Origin: Ceriagrion tenellum
Lineage: Eukaryota > Arthropoda > Insecta > Odonata > Coenagrionidae
Direction: 5' to 3'
DNA length: 64,000 bases
NCBI GenBank assembly: GCA_963169105.1
Contig: OY720632.1
Span: 6,634,001 to 6,698,000 of the forward strand
Shown: in pieces, positions 20,001-35,000 of the stretch
How the letters are laid out: every line of letters starts with the position of its first letter
How positions within the stretch are numbered: the first letter of the stretch is position 1
The notes under the pieces: model-generated
The model's input: only the letters and a program-made list of their open reading frames with translations
The model's database searches: none
What the model was told of the DNA's origin: nothing
Program-made: the position numbers and the translations under genes

Positions 20001-23000
20001 TTTCTCATCATGAATATGCTTTTGCTTTTTGACGCAATGACCACTTTGGATTTTTTTGTGATTACTGACAACTATGCTTACAGTGGATGCAGGAATATTC
20101 AACCATTACACCAATTCTACTTGCTTCATGTGTGGATTTTAGACTTCTTCTTTCAGAACTTTAAATTTTTCTGCTGCTGTAATCTGCTTCACGACTCACT
20201 TGCTTTCCATTTTAACTGTCCTAACAATCACATGTACAATACAAATCACTGCCTGCTCAAGACTTACACACCCCTACTAATCAACAGCATATTGTTTTAC
20301 ATACCATCACAAAATTAGAAGAATTCACATGGATCAGTATTGAAATGCCAAGGGTTGATACTTAATAAACTAGCGAATATTTATTTAAAGAAAAATCTGT
20401 AATGCACAATGAATAAGCCATTTGAATCCAGGTTCTTAAGTCAAGCCATATCTATTCTTCATGCATCATTTCAAATTTATGACCAAGTCTTCACAATGTG
20501 TCCCGATCGTTAGCCAAGAAGTACCTAATATATTAAAATTTGTATACATTTATGATCAATATTGATGGATGGAACCACCATTCTGTGATCATAAAAATTT
20601 CATTGTATTTTGCTTCACAATAAAAAGACTTCACCACATGTTATTTTTTCAGCTTGTGGACCATTTATTAGGTTACATCATCAAGTTTTGAAAAAGCAAG
20701 GGAAATGCACAGATATGGATCTAAATAAGAAAAAAGTCACTGTTGCAGTGGGAAAAAAGGATCAAACAAAAATTTGGTTGCCTTCGATCAAACATTAATT
20801 AACTGTAAATCTTCCATCACTTTCTAAGTCACGCATGTGATGAAAATCACACCAAGCAATATTGAGGTCACTTGAAAGTAAGCTATTACATTTGGTGTCT
20901 CTTTGTGAGTGTATCTCATATCAAGAGATATGATTAAGCCACTAAGGACATTCTGATTTGTACACAGGAATGTAAAGGACATGTGGCATGCATACCTTTG
21001 CTATACTTTTTGTTCTTGTTTCCCTTTTTGCTTCATCAATTACTCCATTTTCTTGCCAGGAAATAACTTCACTTCCAGAACCTTGAGTGCTAGGAGCTGC
21101 ATGAAAAAGTAAAAATTCAGTTTTGAACATCAAATAAACTCAAGACTTTAAAAGAATTGGTTTTGTATAATGTCATTCCTTTCCAATGTTTTAATTCTAA
21201 GTTAAAAACACCCCAAAACCAAAGAAAATATTTTTGGTCAGTCTTGGTTTCTTTGGGTCATTTGAAAACCAATAGAACCAAGAGAAAAAAAACATAACTT
21301 CTTTGCATCATTCCATAGACAAAAATAAACATATTCAGGATTGTAGAATTGCAAAATGTAAATATAATTTCTGACTAACATTATTGGATTATTGGCTGCA
21401 TTCTACAAGAAATCAAAACTTAGGATGTACTTCACTGGTGACAGCATGCAATGACCACTATTTGGTGTATAACTTTAGAGGAAAAAACTTTGGGCAGCCA
21501 GAGTGGCCATGCCTAAATTGAACCTTGAGAGTCGATGGTCAGCCGATGCATATCAGCAATTCATTGAGTGGCAGATGAACTTCCACTAGGTCATCAGCAA
21601 ACTGGACCAAATCAATCACCATTCCTTCCACTTTTTTATTCCCACGTCTGGCCTCATTCCCACGTCCTCATTCAAATAACACCATTTATTTGGCATAAAT
21701 AATGAAAGCAACAATGATAATGGTCAACTATGTCTTAATCCCCATCGTACATCTGTCCATCTTAATTCTACATTGGCCATCCACCTTATGAAATGCGGCA
21801 TTGTCGGAAACCCACCACCCATCTTCTCTCCCAAGGCTTAACTATGCTAATGCGAGCAATATCTGTGGCCAAGCATCTAATGCAAGCAATATCTGCGGCC
21901 CCTCTTATAACTAAGCCAACCAGTCATCCATCCCCCTCCGCAAGGAGTGACGACTGCACCTTCTCCTCCAGGGTCACCAGGGTAACCTCCAACTCTCAAG
22001 GTTGCCTTATAATGCCAGGTGATCCAAGACTCACTTCTCTCTTTCATCTCCAATACCTTTTCCCTCTGAGCCTCAAGCAGGCCAAGTCTCTGGCCACCCT
22101 CGGCATTCATCTTGGCTGCATGTTTAACTTTTGGCCAATTCCGATACTCTCTGGAACCATAGGTCAAACATTGACCAACCTCAAACACACCCAGCCTTGC
22201 CCTAAGCCATCCTCGAGTTTCCTCCACATCCATCATTGCAACCCACCGACAAAGCTCCGAGCTGTGGGTGAGAAGTGGTCCTGACCTCCTCACCATCGGC
22301 ATAAGTTGAGTCCATCCAAGATAATACCACATGTCAAATATATTTATTTGGCTAAGAAAGAAATGAGACAAACAATTTTCCCAAGATCCTATGATTTAAA
22401 CACAGGCCACAACCATGGACGAGTTGGATGTGTTAACTGATAGGCTATTTATCGGTCAACAGCTCTATTATCCTCAACAAAGCTTAAATCACTCCTCCCT
22501 AAACCCTAGCCAGGGCCCTTTTTTTTTGGCAATTATTCCATCAAGGGAGCTGAACAAAATATTGTAAGTCTAATGGTTTCCCTCTCATTTTGTGATTCTG
22601 TGATGCACTTCCAACCAATTATGTGGCGGTTGCTAACCATGCAACACTCACGCACCCATCTCAGCCACAAACACGCTTCTAAAGAATCTTTTACCTCAAC
22701 AATCCTATCCTATCCTCAGCAATATCTACATTCACTATTCATGGTTGCCCATATACTTGCAAATCTTAAATCTGGCACTGCTGGGGCCTAAATATAGCCA
22801 TGTTACAGATTTTTCAGGATGACAGCTGCTTTGCAGTATCAGTATTTTTTCCTTGATTTAGGAATTTGGAGCATTCAAGTTGTTCATAATTTTATGATAT
22901 GGTGTATTTATTTTTTTCATAACTTATTAATGAACTTAAAAAAAGTGATAAAAACCTGATTTTTTTAATGTTTATAACATTACTTGAAAAAAATGGAAAG

Positions 23001-26000
23001 AAAGATTATCTACATACACGACTACCCTGCAAGCCGCCACATGGGCATGTGGCAGGGGGTGAATTAGGACACCAGCCATGAAAAGATGTAAGGGATAAAG
23101 GAAGGGTGAAGGGATGTAGGTTTTGGGACATGAAACGGTGACTTGTATTATGAGAGTGTATTTAGTGGAGCTCAGTTTAAATTATGATCACTTATAGTGC
23201 ACAGAAAGAACGAATTTTTGAACTCCTCTTATTTTATCATTTCTGTCTGACATAGAGATGTAGTGATACGTCATGATAAGTTCTCTGTGTCACTCTGAAA
23301 AATATCAGTTTCGAATTCTCAAGCAAGCTAGGCCTAGCGTGTAGCCTCGCAGTCTCTGTGGGCTCTCTCTTTAAGTTGTAAAACACTATATGTTTGCTCA
23401 TAGCAGTTTTTCACAAAGCGTGCTCCTTTACTTTACATTTTATTAATTTTTTTGGTTAAATCTTTACGACCAATGCCCGCGGCGCATTCGAGGTGTGGCC
23501 TCACCAGAGTGAAGAAGCATCTCTCTGACTTTTTTGTCTGAGGACCTTCCTATTATATGCTTAATAACAAAACCTAGATTCTTTAATGCGGTGCCGCATA
23601 TACTTTCAGGGTGGCTACTGATATTCAATTTTGAAATTCCCTGACCTTTCCCTGAATTTTCCCTGATGGATTTACCAATTTCCCTGACCAATCGCCAAAA
23701 GGCCACTTATTATTGTAATATTTTTATTCTGCTGAATTAAATCTTCTACGGCAGCTTTAAATTTTCTAATCATTGTCTCGTAATTTTAGAACTGCAAGCA
23801 TGTTTTTACTATATGCTAGTGTGCTCCAGCTACTTCTCAACCTGAGTTTCGGAAGTTAAAATAAAACGCGAGGCAAAATTTTCCGAAAAACATAGCCTCG
23901 GCTTCCTTGTGTTGAGCATAATATATTGTGATCATGAATTTTAACACTACTAGGCAAACATCGCAATAAAGATGCACAATAGGGATATATTGTACGTCTG
24001 ATTCACAACTAATAAGATTCACAACTGAACATTTCACGAATTGATGGGGTTTATTCCATGCACGTCAGTGACAGACTTAATTTCAGTTGGTGAAATAAAG
24101 AGTGGGAAAGAATGTAATGGCCAATGAATGTAATGGTAGAAAAATAATGAGGATTCATATCTCAGTTTTTCCCTGACAGTTACGAGAATTCCCTGACTTT
24201 TCCAGAAATTCAAAAGTCCCTCACAATTCCAGGTTTTCCCGGTATTCCCAGAGGATCGTCACCCTGATATTCTATGTGTGTTCCCCGTGATATATCAGAA
24301 GTTAAAGTAATTCCAAGATATTTTACTGCATCTGTAGATTTTATCTTTACTCCTCCCACAGCGTATGTATGATATTTGTGAGATGACTTTCGCAGGACGT
24401 GAACTGTGGTGCATTTACTAAGATTTAATTCTAGTCCCCACTCCTGGCACCACGAATGAATGTTGTTAAGACAGAACTTCTAAGTCCATGTTTTCACGGA
24501 GTTCACAGTAGGTAAGTGTATCATTGGCAAATAGTCTTAATTTAATGCTAACTTGAGAAATTAGGCCATTAATATAAATAATGAATAACAGGGGGCTGAT
24601 CACGCTTCTTAGAGGAACACCGGATGTGGCTCCAACCACATCAGAGCTAAAACCATAAATAACTACTCTCTGATTTCCATCACTAAGAAAGTCTAATATC
24701 CAATTCACTATTTTTTTATTCACTACACAATATTGAAATTTGCATATGAGTTTTTTGTGAAGAATTTTGCGAATGCCTTCTTGAAATCAAGGAATATCAC
24801 GTTGACTTGCTTTTTCGATTTGCCTGATTTTAGGACATCATGAAGGAAGAACCTTTTTTTACCTTCTTGTAGTGCTATCTCCATTTCACTGTAAATGACT
24901 CATAATAAAGGCCAGAAATCAATGAGTTCAAGTTTAAATCATTAGAACAGCATCGACCAAATCACATAAAATACAAAGAGCAGTAAAATACTGAAATTAC
25001 AGCAAGTATGTAGGAAGGGAATCACACCACTATTGCACAGGCTGATTTCTGATGAAGAGAATAGCCAATAATTTCATAGACACAGCCTTCATCATTCAAA
25101 GACATAGAGAAAAGAATCCATGAGCATTAGAATTAGGGCACAACTCACAGGGAGGGTTTCCCATGGCATAGTAGCCCCCTGCAGATGCTCGAGGTGATTG
25201 GTGGGCCAGTTGATTGCTGGGTCCAGCATCTGGGAATGGGTTCACCCTATCTTCCCACGTTGCTGCATGGCTGGCTGCTCTGCTCAACCTCACCTTCTCT
25301 GGAGTGGATTGAATCTCCTCCGCAAGTACAGAATCCAGCTTCTTTAACTGCCTATTTGGTTAAGTAGAAGATTGAATCCTTCAGGCAACACAGCAATTTA
25401 TCCCTCGGTAGACATATTGGTCTTTGGAAGTGTCAAGAAAATTAGCCACTTCTCAGTCCCAAAAAAGACAATGAAATGAAGTGCTCTTGAAAATTGGCAT
25501 TCATTATGGAGTGGGCATTTCCATAATCCATTCCATAAGCAAGAAATGCCAAAAAGTCTAACAGCATAGCAAAAATGGTGAATATCAGTCCCAAACATAC
25601 ACAATAATATTGAAGAAGGGTATTTTTAAATGTAATGGGACTCTATCATTGAATTAGTATGCATGAATTAAATGCTCAAAAAATCAATGGCATTGGCAAA
25701 ATGGTCGTTGGTTTTCAGCATTTTAAGCTATAATATGGCAGAGAGGTTATTACTTCAGAAAGTTTAAGTTACTCACAAAATATAGCAATTTCATTCCAAA
25801 AATAGCAAAATGAGAGTACAAAGAACATCATACACAGCAACATTAGACATGATCCATGACGCGACCAACATGAGTTTGGATCTGTCAGTCTGTCAATTTT
25901 TACACAGACCACTGTGTAAAAATTGACAGATTCAAGATTTATTCTATAGGCTACACGTTTAATGAAAAATACTCTGGTCCATAAAAATAGACATGTAGCT

Positions 26001-29000
26001 CAGCCTTTTCACACAAGTGTTCCAAATAAGGTACTCAAAGGAGGTGGGGGTCGTGGAAGGTGTTTAAATCGCATCTTAGGTCATGTCATCTTAGGTTGTC
26101 ACGTCACATCCTCTGTTCTGCCAGGAAGAATGAGGTTCCAAAGCAGTCGACATAAGATGCAAAATCCCTCTGTTTTATATCTAGTAACATCAAATGCACA
26201 CATTTGTTCCGCTGAAAACAATCGTCAAGTGTGAAGCTGCACTAAGTTGATTTAAACAACAACATGAGCTTCAAAGCTTGCTTTAAATTATCTTTTGATG
26301 AAATAAATACAGTAAGTCCTCAACATACGAACTAGTTGCATTCTGAGAACTTGTTCGTAAGTTGATAAACGTTAGCCAGGTACCAAAATTGTAGTTATCC
26401 TGCGACATACAGCACTGCGTGTCAATTTTGCGTTAACTCGTGTACATCGCAAGCTGTTACCCAAAGTTGCAGTGCGGACGACGTGGCTGGAGTTGAAAAA
26501 ACTTACGCTGCACGCGGGAAGCACAAACAGGTGCGAAAGGCTTCACAGTTCTCGATTTCATTTGGGTTGAATTAATACTTTAAATAACTAGTCACATGAA
26601 AAAACTTTCATTGCTCGTAAATGCAATCTTAAGTTGGATTTACGCCAAGGTTGTCCGTGTCTGCGGCGCCTCTCGCAATACATTCATTCATGAAAACGTC
26701 AATTTCTTCAAATCTTCCTTTTTACCCATGTACTCAAACCACACTGCCCCTTTTCCCCATAAAGAATGAATCATCTTCGAACTATATCCAGTCACGCACT
26801 TCATAATATCATGTACAGTTGGCCAGAACCCTTGCCGCATGTATTTTATTTCTAAATTTATTGTCATTTAGTAAATTTATTACATTATGTCCTGTATAGG
26901 GACACATCTGAGAGTAAATATGGATAGTTTTTAGGAAATTAAATATGGACTTCTTTCATAAAATAAAATTTAAAAATTCAGTAATCATTCCATGATGGCA
27001 ATGAAGGAAAGTTTATTTTATTTTAAATAAAAACTGCTCATCTTACCTCAAAAAAGAGTAGCAGCCGACGTACATAGACATAGACTTTGAATGGCGAGAG
27101 AAACTTGTTACTGGCAGGAGGAGGAGGTAGTGGGGGAGTGACGGCAATATGTCATCAGGAGCAAACGTTGGAGGGCAAGCCTGAAGTCTCCAACACTTGT
27201 TGTTCAAGTTCATGGCTCAATTTACTTTTGTCCACCCTCTTGAAAAACCGATCTAATAATGCCTGGTAAGCGGCTGTCTACCTTACATTATAAATGAGAC
27301 GATAACAAGTCATTGCGTCATGAATGGCTGCCACTACCTTGCTATACCGTTCCACATTCGGGTCCTGACCTTCAAACAATGGCAAAGCTTCATCAATTAA
27401 GCCAAATCCTTTTGCCATTAAATTCGTCTAGAAACACTTTGGTTCCTGAACCACGTCTTTCTCTTCTTCCATTTGTTGAGCCTACCGCTCGATAAGGTCT
27501 TCATTCGTGAGTTCCTCATGTTGCACAGCAAGGAGTTCAATGAAGTCATCTTCTTCAAGTTGAAGTTTCAGAATATTACATAGGCTAACTACGTAGTTGA
27601 TGACAGCTTTTGATTCTAAAACCACATCAAACTTATGAAAGTCGTGGAAAAACTGGGGGGACAATTTCTTCCACACCCCTTGCATGTTGGAAACCGTGAC
27701 TTCATGCCACGCAACTTCAATGTTATTTATGGCCTTATAAATATTATAATCCTTCCAAAATTGGCACAAGGTAATTTCTGAATCTTCATCGGTCGCCTTT
27801 ACAGCCTGCTGAAAAGTACGACGCGGATAAAATTTCTTAAATGTCACTATAACGCCCTGGTCCATTGGCTGTATCAGTGAGGTTGTATTTGGTGGTGGCA
27901 GGTGAACTACCTTTACATTAGGATGAAAGTCATCCAAACATGGTGAGTGGCCTGGACCACTGTCAAGTAACAGGAGGATATTGAAGGGTATATCCTTCTC
28001 CTGGCAAAATGTTTCAACTACCGGAATGAAACTGTGAGAGAACCAGTCTTAGAAAATGGTCATTGTGACCCAGGCTTTAGGATTACTCTTCCAAACAACA
28101 GGAAGGCAGCATTTTAGTAATATTTCGGCAGATACACCATGTCTTCCTTTCTTTAAGAAGCTTGGCTTACTTCCGATTCAGAGTGTTTATATGTATACTG
28201 TTTGTGTGTCTGATCGGAATAATTTAGCAGACTATGTGACAAATAACGATATTCATGGTTACAACACCAGAAGGCACATGGACCTCCACCCAAACTTTGT
28301 TAGGACCACCATCGCTAAGCATGGACCAATATCCATGGGTTTAAAGATTTATAATCACCTACCATTGGACCTGAAATCTAAGATTAGCATTGAAGCATTT
28401 AGAAAAAATGAATTGAAGTTTTTTCACTCCAGAATGTTTTATTCTTTGACAGAATTTTTTAACACAAATTTATAAAAAAAACCATACATTTGAGTACATA
28501 CTGTGACAAACAGAGTGTTTGTATAATGTGTTATGATTATTGACATAAATGTGACGTACCTTATATCTTTTACATACAGAATGTAATATGATCTCCGGGC
28601 AAATAAATGATTATTATTATTATTATTAAGGGCTTGTACTAGACAAACAAATGAAAGTCAACTAGCACGTATTTTGAGCTTGGTAAACTGTTTTATGGTT
28701 GAAATTCACAATGACACAGCGGTCGAGAGAAAATAATTAAATATCCTGATGTTTCACACTCTTTAACTTATTAGTAATAAACAACTACTACCAATTAATT
28801 TCTGTTGAGTAACATAATCATCAAAAACAGGAAATACAAACATTAGGTTACAATAAATGTTATTTACGTCAATATACGGTATGTTACCATGAAGTTTCGT
28901 TATCATATTACATTGTAACGCCATTAATAGTGGTTAAATAATGATAAAACCAACTAAACATGATATCTTGAAATGCGAGAATTAATTAATAACTACCATT

Positions 29001-32000
29001 TAGAGCTCATCCAACAAGAAATACGGCGAAATAAACGATTATATCTAATGATGTTAGGTGAACCCAAAAACTCACATTTGCTTGGGATATTTTACGGTAA
29101 GTTGGGACATTAAATTACTTTCCAGCACATATTCAATCATTTGTATTTACCCAAAAACATTGCACTAACTTTTGGATTGGTAATATTGCGAGGTGCATGC
29201 CCAAAATGTATCGTAATTATCACAATACAAGTTATGTATGGTCTTGATTAGGCCCGCCATTTTTTTGGACAAGTAGAAGTCTTCGGTTAGGTATATCTGA
29301 GTAACCCATTCACCTTGTGAAAATAGTCACGTGTCTTGTAACTTGTAGACTTGTAGCTCTGAGAAACAGGCCCAAGATCTGCATCCCATAAGCGGCAATG
29401 ACAATAAGATAATTCAAATTTGAGCTCAATGAAGGACTTTATACTGAAAACCTTATTTTTAATAGCTTGATCCAAATATAATAACCTAATGTATAATTGG
29501 AAACTCTCGATGATATATACCACAATGAGAAATGTTAATACAGCCACTCCCTGAGTTAACTTTGGTGGCTTTCTTCATTCTCCTAGAAGGAGGTTTAACC
29601 AATTATAGGACTTTTGGCCAAAACCAATGCCTTTCATCAGTGATACACTCTTATAATTAGAGCAGCATTTCTCATACCTATGAAGAAGCTCTGAGGTAAG
29701 TATATTCTGTTCGAGACACCTAATAATACTTTTATTATGTTCTTTCTGCGATGAAATGATTAAAGTAATCCATATTCGTTCAACTAAAACAAACTAGTCT
29801 TATCTACCATGTTTACTTCGTGAGTGACTGTGGACTGACTCACAGTGCTGATTTTGAGAACTTAATTAATCTCCTGCACCTGCACCAATCACCAACCGTG
29901 GCATACAACTTGACCCACTCAGTGAATAGGGCAATTTTTGTTCATTCAAACGGTATAAGACTTTTGCAAATCACATTTAGCTACAACCAATGGCAAGCAA
30001 GTTCTAGTGGAATGCCTAAACATAACACACAATTTATTGTACGTAAAATCCTTGTTAAAACGATGGAAAAGATCAATATTCAGACGTCAAAATCTGAAAA
30101 CAAACAAAAACTTGCGTATGAGAAATGAACATGATGCACAAAGTGAACACAGTCAAGAGATTGTACAGTATGTTGGTACGGATGGCCTTGAATGGCAAGT
30201 AAGTGACACGATACAATCCTCCAACTGACTCATGCAGAGCTTCAAGGGACTCAAATGCCTAAGGGATTTCCGGGAAGGTCAGAGAGATAAGGAATTCAGT
30301 ACACACTCTCTTGTTTAACCACAAATAGAAGGAAAAAGGTTGTGCAAGGTACAGGAGTTTACACAGCAGTTAAACTAATTTAAGATGCACAGTTAATATG
30401 CAGCTCCATCGGGTTATCATACAATACAGGAAAGAGCAAAATTTTGATGCAAGGATGACTCACAAAATTTGTGACAAACTTCTACTTACATATGAACCTC
30501 TGGTTTCCTGAATGGTTTTGAAGATTCATGCAGCTGATTAATTTTTGCTTCGTGATGAGATTCCCAAGCTACATCAGACTTCTTACTCTGAAATGTACAA
30601 TGGAAAAAAATTTCACATGATATTAGCACCAAGGAAAACAAAAAAAAAAGCATTACAGGTGTTGAGAATCTTACATCACTTTAGCATCAAAGGCACTGGA
30701 ATAAAATTTTTTTTTTAATTACTGAAGGTGCTTCACAGAAAAGGGAATACATTTCTTTGAAACATGGAAATGACCAGGGGGGTTAGGAAAGAAGATGATG
30801 GGGAAAGCGGCATAAACAAGACACACTCAATTGAAATTGTACACCTATATACATACCTCTATTTCATTAGAGACACAAAGTACTTCTCAACAAATAAAAT
30901 TCAGGTAGAAATAAATTTGCCCCTTTTAAATAAGATCAATGTAAAATTTAGGGTTGATAACAATGCATTCAATATTAATATTTATTTTTTTTTCATTGCA
31001 CTATATTTAAGCAATGAGTCATACATGATGACTTTTGATGAGAAACCAGAACATGCTGAAAGTATGCTCACATTTAAATTTTTTAGACCAAATGTTTGGT
31101 CTAAAAAATGGGTGATCCGACTATGTACAAGTTAATCTTTTAATGGCTTAAATCTTTAATCACTCAATTGCTACTCAAGCCACAATTTTTAATCATGAGG
31201 GCCTCTTATCTCATGGATAGTAATTGAGAGTCAGCACTGATAGATTATTCACAAAAAACTATGAATACTCAATTTAGGAATTCCCCAGACACTTCACACT
31301 TCCTTAATTTGGACAACTATTTGTCTCTTATAGTCAGAATATGAAAAGGTTGGTAAGAATTCAATTGGCCATCCTCCTCTACTCTTTGACCTAGGAGTTG
31401 AATTTTGAACACCTTGTGTGAACACAAACTTTGAATTATCTTTATGATAACACACCCAAAGTGTAGGTCAACCTTTGTCTTACAGCATAAATCCAGCCTA
31501 ATATTACGGTATATGAAACTTATACACAAAATTCATTAGAAGGAATACAAGCATCATTGCGTTAATCATAACTCAACTAAAATAAAAAAAATGGAAAAAC
31601 CATAAGCAAATCCATTGGTTTTACTCACTGGTAATTGGCAAGGTGCTGCATTAAGAGCCTGAGATTTAGATTTCAGGGATTCCCAGTTGACAGGAGTTTC
31701 TCCAGAGCATCTCAAAGGGTAGTCAGTTGGAGGAAAGAGAGCCTCATCCTTATGCATGCCCTCTGCGGCACATAGCTCAACCCAGGCAGGGGCCACCAGC
31801 ATCTTCCCTGATTCCAGTGCCTGCTTGTACTCCACTGATGACTCACATTCCTCTCCCTAAGGACAGCAATTAAGGAACAAACACCTAACTGCATAATGAG
31901 TTATTTCATAAGTGATGAGAGACCAAATAGCATCAAATCATGAGACCTCACAAATTTGATTTACTTCAAGATGACAATTCCATATTCTCCCTCAGTCACA

Positions 32001-35000
32001 ACCACTAAATAGCTCTATAATGGAGAAGTCAGTAATTTTTTAATTAGTGGTACATACGATGATGAGTAGGTGCCAACAGCTTGCGACGAAGAGGACGAGG
32101 GATATCAGAGAATACAGGTAAAAACAAATGCATGACACGATGACAAAAACATGTCAAAACACAAAAGCAAACCTTAAGATGTGTTTTCTTCTAAATTCCC
32201 TACAATCTCCTTCATTATCATTGAAAACATTTACATGAACTAAATACACCCTGGCACACGACTCCTATTGCCTCCCCACTTCAACCAGAAAATTTGTGTA
32301 CTGTTGGAGGTCTTCAAATTTAATGCTGATGAAATCTTCATCATGAAACAATGATAAAATTCCATGAAAATAGAAGTACAATGTGTAGGAATTAATCCTC
32401 ACATTAATGAATTATAAACTTATGGCAATTTTCAGCCAAAATAGAAAATATTAATCAAATTAAAAAATAATTTCATAATAATGGTCATTTCATACCACAA
32501 AAAATAACAAAAATTTGGAAGAGGAAACAACCTGACTTTAACCTGTCTGAACCCAGATCATGTAATGGATTCCAGGGACAAAAACGTCTATTAATTAAGC
32601 TACTGCACCTAATTATAATCTTTACCCAACATTAAAGTAATAAGCCTTCTTATATACTTGAACTCTGAGAGAAGATTACACTGTTATCCCTAAGGTTAAG
32701 TAATTTAATGATCAATGCCACTTGATCCAAGAATCATAAATTAATGCTCATTTAATAACAAAAGATAATTACATATTTCTTGTCACCCCCAACAAAATAC
32801 TAAATAATTTGATGTTAAATTATAAATAAATATTAAACAAAAATAAATAATGTAAAGGTCTTGTTGTCCGCCAATAAAATATAATAGCCAATTTTAAAAT
32901 GAAAAATACTACTTATCCCTTTTGCCCAAAGAATTGCTGGAAAAAATGAAGTTGACATATTTGTGAATTCGACAAAGTCTACTTCGCGCCCGAAAATTTC
33001 ACGAGCCAAAACACCACTCTCACTCAACACAGGAATGTTCTCACTGCTTATTCAAGAATGTGGCAAAATTCATCCCCGGGATTCATTCTGCTAGTAAGAG
33101 AAAATATAACCCGATAGCATCATTCCCCCTTATCTGTCTTCCTCTCATCAACCCTCAACCAGCTTATCTTCAATCCAGGTGGTCTCAACTGGAGAGGGAA
33201 GGGTGTGAGCCTCTGCACCGGAGAGGGAGGGGACTTAGTTTGAGCCAGAGCATTATGATACCCACTGAAATAAGCATTCAGAATGGTTTCCAAAGCCAAT
33301 GACTCATTCCTCGTTATTAAATGGAGTGACCCTGAACCCTTCTCATCTCTCAAATTATCAAGTGTAATATTTCTGGTGTTCTTCGTGTGACCCAAGCGCC
33401 ATGTGGATGTAAAGAGACATCATTAGGACTACGTTTGATAGCTGTCTTGACATTCATTCACACTACGATTTCTGCCAACAGTCACAAAGGATTATCTTCC
33501 ATATGGTGAAGGAGGTAAAATTGGCATCCTAATAATAATTAATAATGATATTAATAATAAGGGTATGAAAGCGGACCACCAGCCTCCACGTGGCATACCT
33601 GGTAACGGCTCTGCCCGCCAATGGTGGACGTCTGCATATGGGGCTAACCACCCCACATGCAGATCGATCTGGTTCCAAGAATGACAACCAGAAGTGCCAC
33701 CCACAACTGGCCCCTCTCGGATGGGGGCCCTAGTGGAGTTGGGTGTGGCAATACAGTAGCAACTCGATAATACGAAGTTGGCAGGATTGAAAAATTGGCA
33801 CTTCGTATTTTCGAGTTTCGTATTTTCGAACCTTTTTAATAAATCGCGAAAAGTATTTCTCCTCTCCCCCCTGACTTGGAAACTTTGGAAACGTTTTAAA
33901 ACGATTAATGGTTGTTATTCGAGAAAGTATTCGAAATAATGCCTTTAAATCATAAGCTAAATGTCACAAACGTTCATGAAATAACTATCACTACTTAGTT
34001 CCCTATGCAAATCATTTTTAGCTTGATATCATTTTCTTTGCAAAATTTTCGCCCTGTTTAGAAGATGTATATATAGCAAGTTCTGCTTTTTTATGAGGCT
34101 TAAGCTTTGTTAAACTGCAGCTAATAAGGACGTGCAACTGGTATGGGCATTGTTTCTAACATCTACGCAGTTAAGATGGTAGCTGGCCCGACCGCACTTC
34201 CAATCACCCTTTCTTCATCGCTCAATCACAGGTGAGCAAAAGACTCACTCCATTTTTAAAAATCCTTCACAGTTAGTGGTTTCTTTCCCATCACCTGCTG
34301 GATATACGAACTTGAGAAGAAATATTATTTTGTTCCAATTACTAATCGCAAGACGACAAATTGGGTGTGAACCGGACATTTTCCATATATCTTAATTATC
34401 TCGGAGTATACTAAGTTTGCGGTTCTAAATGGCGATATTTTTGGACAGTTGGAATATATATGTGGAGGTCGTGGAGAATGATACCGAAGAAAATAGAACC
34501 TCAGATCACGGTTTGTGGAGAAAGAACGAACGCTTCAACTGCCGCCCAGGACATGCCTTTGCTTGCAATGACGGCGCTTCACCAATCCAATTCTTATCGA
34601 TGTTTCTAACATCTACGCAGTTAAGATGATAGTTGGCCCGACCCTGCTTCCAACTGCCCTTCCATTATCTCTTAATTATATGTAAAAAGCGCAAAGGACT
34701 CAGTCCATTTAAAAATCCTTCTCTGGTCACAATTTGTGGTTTCTTCCTCGTCGCCTACTGGATATACGAAATTGGGGAGAAATATTATTTCGTTCCAAGC
34801 CAAATGGTTTCACTGCTCATTGAAGTTCGAGTAAGAAACATTAACTCATGACCAAGTTCCTTTTCACTTCGATGATTCGTGTTTATAGTTCTATTCGGCA
34901 AAACATTAATCCAGTAAATAAAGTAAGTGCCCCTTAAATAAAGTAAGTGATTATTTTTTTATCCTCTACGCATAATCTCTTTGTGTCATAGTGTTATGAT

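Noticed and set aside
20010..20318. 102-codon plus-strand frame in an intron
   Set aside because: Phe/Cys/Leu-rich chance frame without motifs.
21793..22371. Overlapping open frames of 163 and 164 codons on opposite strands
   Set aside because: Both frames cover the same GC-richer patch and neither contains a recognisable domain. They are likely chance frames in decayed repeat sequence.
30764..31135. 123-codon plus-strand open frame in a TopBP1 intron
   Set aside because: Composition follows the AT-rich DNA. It has no motif and no splice context, and its end runs into a palindrome.
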